NCBI GenBank assembly: GCA_029933275.1
Contig: JAOZOM010000100.1
Location: forward strand, 1 to 6,462
From: Anaerolineales bacterium
Lineage (GTDB): Bacteria > Chloroflexota > Anaerolineae > Anaerolineales > Villigracilaceae
Reading direction: 5' to 3'
DNA: 6,462 nucleotides
The notes under the pieces were generated by a model. The model did not search any database and was not told the origin of the DNA. It saw only the letters and a program-made list of their open reading frames with translations. The first letter of the stretch is position 1; each line of letters starts with the position of its first letter. Positions 5,372 through 6,462 of the stretch are shown in pieces. The position numbers were made by a program, and so were the translations under genes.

Positions 5372-6462
5372 ATGACTTCTAAAGCCAACCGTCAAATCGC
5401 CCGCGCTGCGGGAACTGTGATGCTGGCATTTGCTTTCGGGCAAATTATCGGCTTGGTACGCCGGATTCTCGTCGCACAGGCTTTCGGCGCAGGTGCAGAG
5501 TTAGATGCTTTTATCGCCGCGAATCGCGTTTCGGAGACTCTCTTTAATCTCGTCGCGGGCGGCGCGTTAGGATCGGCTTTTATCCCCACTTTTACGGGAT
5601 TATTGGCGAAGGATGAAAAAAAATCCGCATGGAAGTTGGCGAGCGCGGTCGCCAATTGGGTCGTCCTTGTTTTGAGCTTGCTCGCTACGCTGGCAGCATT
5701 TTATGCGCCCCAAATTGTACGCCACGCATTAGCTCCCGGCTTCTCGGCAAATCCCGAACAATTTACGTTAACCGTTAGCCTGCTCCGTATTCAACTTCTC
5801 TCCGCAATTTTGTTTGGCTTGAGCGGATTAATCATGGGGATATTAAATTCGCATCAGGTTTTCCTGATCCCCGCGCTAACGCCCTCCATGTATCAGTTCG
5901 GGATGATTTTTGGCGTTTTGGTGCTTACACCCAAAATGGGGATTTACGGTCTCGCTTGGGGCGTGGTGATTGGGGCATTGTTTCATCTTTTATTGCAAGT
6001 TCCGGCGTTGTTAAAATTGAACCGCCAAGACGCGAATATCGCGAAGAAAAAACAAGATAAAAATGCGCTCCTTCGTGGTGAGCCTTCAAGTGCAAGACGA
6101 CTACCAAAAAGGGATGCTATGCGAAAGTCGTCAGTACAAGGCTATTTTCTCACTCTCGGGATTAAAGATGAGAATACGCACGAAGTAATCCGCTTGATGT
6201 TGCCGCGTCTTTTGGGCGTGGCGGTGGTGCAACTGAATTTCTGGGTAAACACTTGGTTGGCTTCGCGGATGGCGGCAGGTTCTGTGGTGGGGATTGAATA
6301 CGGATTCGCCTTAATGCTGATGGCACAAATCGCGATTGCTCAATCTATCGCTACCGCAGCAATGCCGACTTTTTCGGCGCAATATGCACTCGGTAAATTG
6401 GATGATGTTCGACATTCGCTTTCAGCAACAATTCGCGGGGTTTTGTTACTCTCTATCCCCGC
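5372..6462 (+). CDS. murJ: MurJ-family lipid II flippase (MviN), 3' end cut by window edge
   Basis: This frame gives 363 codons from an ATG directly abutting the ridA stop and stays open at the right edge; the full family length is roughly 450-550 residues. MurJ is an inner-membrane MOP-superfamily transporter that flips lipid II for peptidoglycan synthesis. The N-terminus matches the family: GQIIGLVRRILVAQAFGAG (23-41), LDAFIAANR (44-52) and LVAGGALGSAFIPTF (60-74). Hydrophobic helices follow at about 92-111, 137-157, 162-185 and 190-214. LMLPRLLGVAVVQLNFWVNT (275-294) is the typical start of the second half. Residues about 219-256 form an unusual basic insertion rich in Lys and Arg, containing a palindrome in the DNA. 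Of the arginines essential in E. coli MurJ, the one in the FAR-like segment is kept (Arg30), while the two near the FSR and LLRR segments appear replaced. No Shine-Dalgarno is seen, so translation probably re-initiates after ridA. Another MOP-type lipid flippase is possible but less likely. Confidence 0.88.
   Translation, partial: MTSKANRQIARAAGTVMLAFAFGQIIGLVRRILVAQAFGAGAELDAFIAANRVSETLFNLVAGGALGSAFIPTFTGLLAKDEKKSAWKLASAVANWVVLVLSLLATLAAFYAPQIVRHALAPGFSANPEQFTLTVSLLRIQLLSAILFGLSGLIMGILNSHQVFLIPALTPSMYQFGMIFGVLVLTPKMGIYGLAWGVVIGALFHLLLQVPALLKLNRQDANIAKKKQDKNALLRGEPSSARRLPKRDAMRKSSVQGYFLTLGIKDENTHEVIRLMLPRLLGVAVVQLNFWVNTWLASRMAAGSVVGIEYGFALMLMAQIAIAQSIATAAMPTFSAQYALGKLDDVRHSLSATIRGVLLLSIP
6081..6143. 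repeat. Imperfect palindromic element inside murJ
   Basis: An inverted repeat has two matched blocks: AGCCTT (6081-6086) with AAGGCT (6138-6143), and GACGACT (6096-6102) with AGTCGTC (6126-6132). Unequal bulges of 9 and 5 bases separate the blocks, and the loop is 23 bases. The 63 bases equal 21 codons and lie in the part of murJ that looks inserted relative to the family. Local codon use includes AGA, AGG and CGA, which are uncommon in the rest of the gene. It resembles a small REP- or MITE-like repeat captured in frame; the element family is not recognised. Confidence 0.6.

Noticed and set aside
5925..6107. Minus-strand open frame of 60 codons opposite murJ
   Set aside because: It lies wholly within the murJ frame, has no recognisable motif or ribosome site, and looks like a shadow frame.

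Overview
The window looks like a chromosomal segment of a bacterium in the Chloroflexota, probably the class Anaerolineae. This rests on the style of the soluble histidine kinases, the ParA/ParB pair and the MurJ-type protein, and on moderate GC content. It is recognition from memory, not a search, so the taxonomic call is tentative. There are no RNA genes, insertion sequences, CRISPR arrays or phage genes.

Left part (1-4844, all minus strand): five genes form one apparent operon, read from right to left. They are a PfkB/ribokinase-family sugar or nucleoside kinase, parA, parB, a histidine kinase with an N-terminal MshEN-like domain, and a GAF-domain histidine kinase. Gaps between genes are 3, 69, 53 and about 18 bases. 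parA is translationally coupled to the kinase gene: its Shine-Dalgarno lies inside the last codons of that gene. No intrinsic terminator is visible inside the operon. A perfect TATAAT box sits six bases before the kinase ATG, so the operon mRNA may start at the ATG itself (leaderless).

Middle (4845-4990): a 146-base divergent intergenic region holds the operon promoter on the minus strand and a weaker candidate promoter and a Shine-Dalgarno for ridA on the plus strand. An 8-base half of the parS consensus overlaps the -35 region of the operon promoter. No full parS site was found in the window.

Right part (4991-6462, plus strand): ridA (reactive enamine/imine deaminase) is followed with zero spacing (TAAATG) by a MurJ-family lipid II flippase gene that runs off the right edge. 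The murJ gene carries an in-frame, basic, probably cytoplasmic insertion. It includes an imperfect palindrome that looks like a small repeat element absorbed into the coding sequence.

Together, the operon places chromosome segregation genes in one transcript with two cytoplasmic sensor kinases and a small-molecule kinase, next to a cell-wall precursor transporter. The most unusual points are the MshEN-like (possible cyclic-di-GMP) domain on a histidine kinase beside parAB, the likely leaderless promoter, and the palindrome inside murJ.
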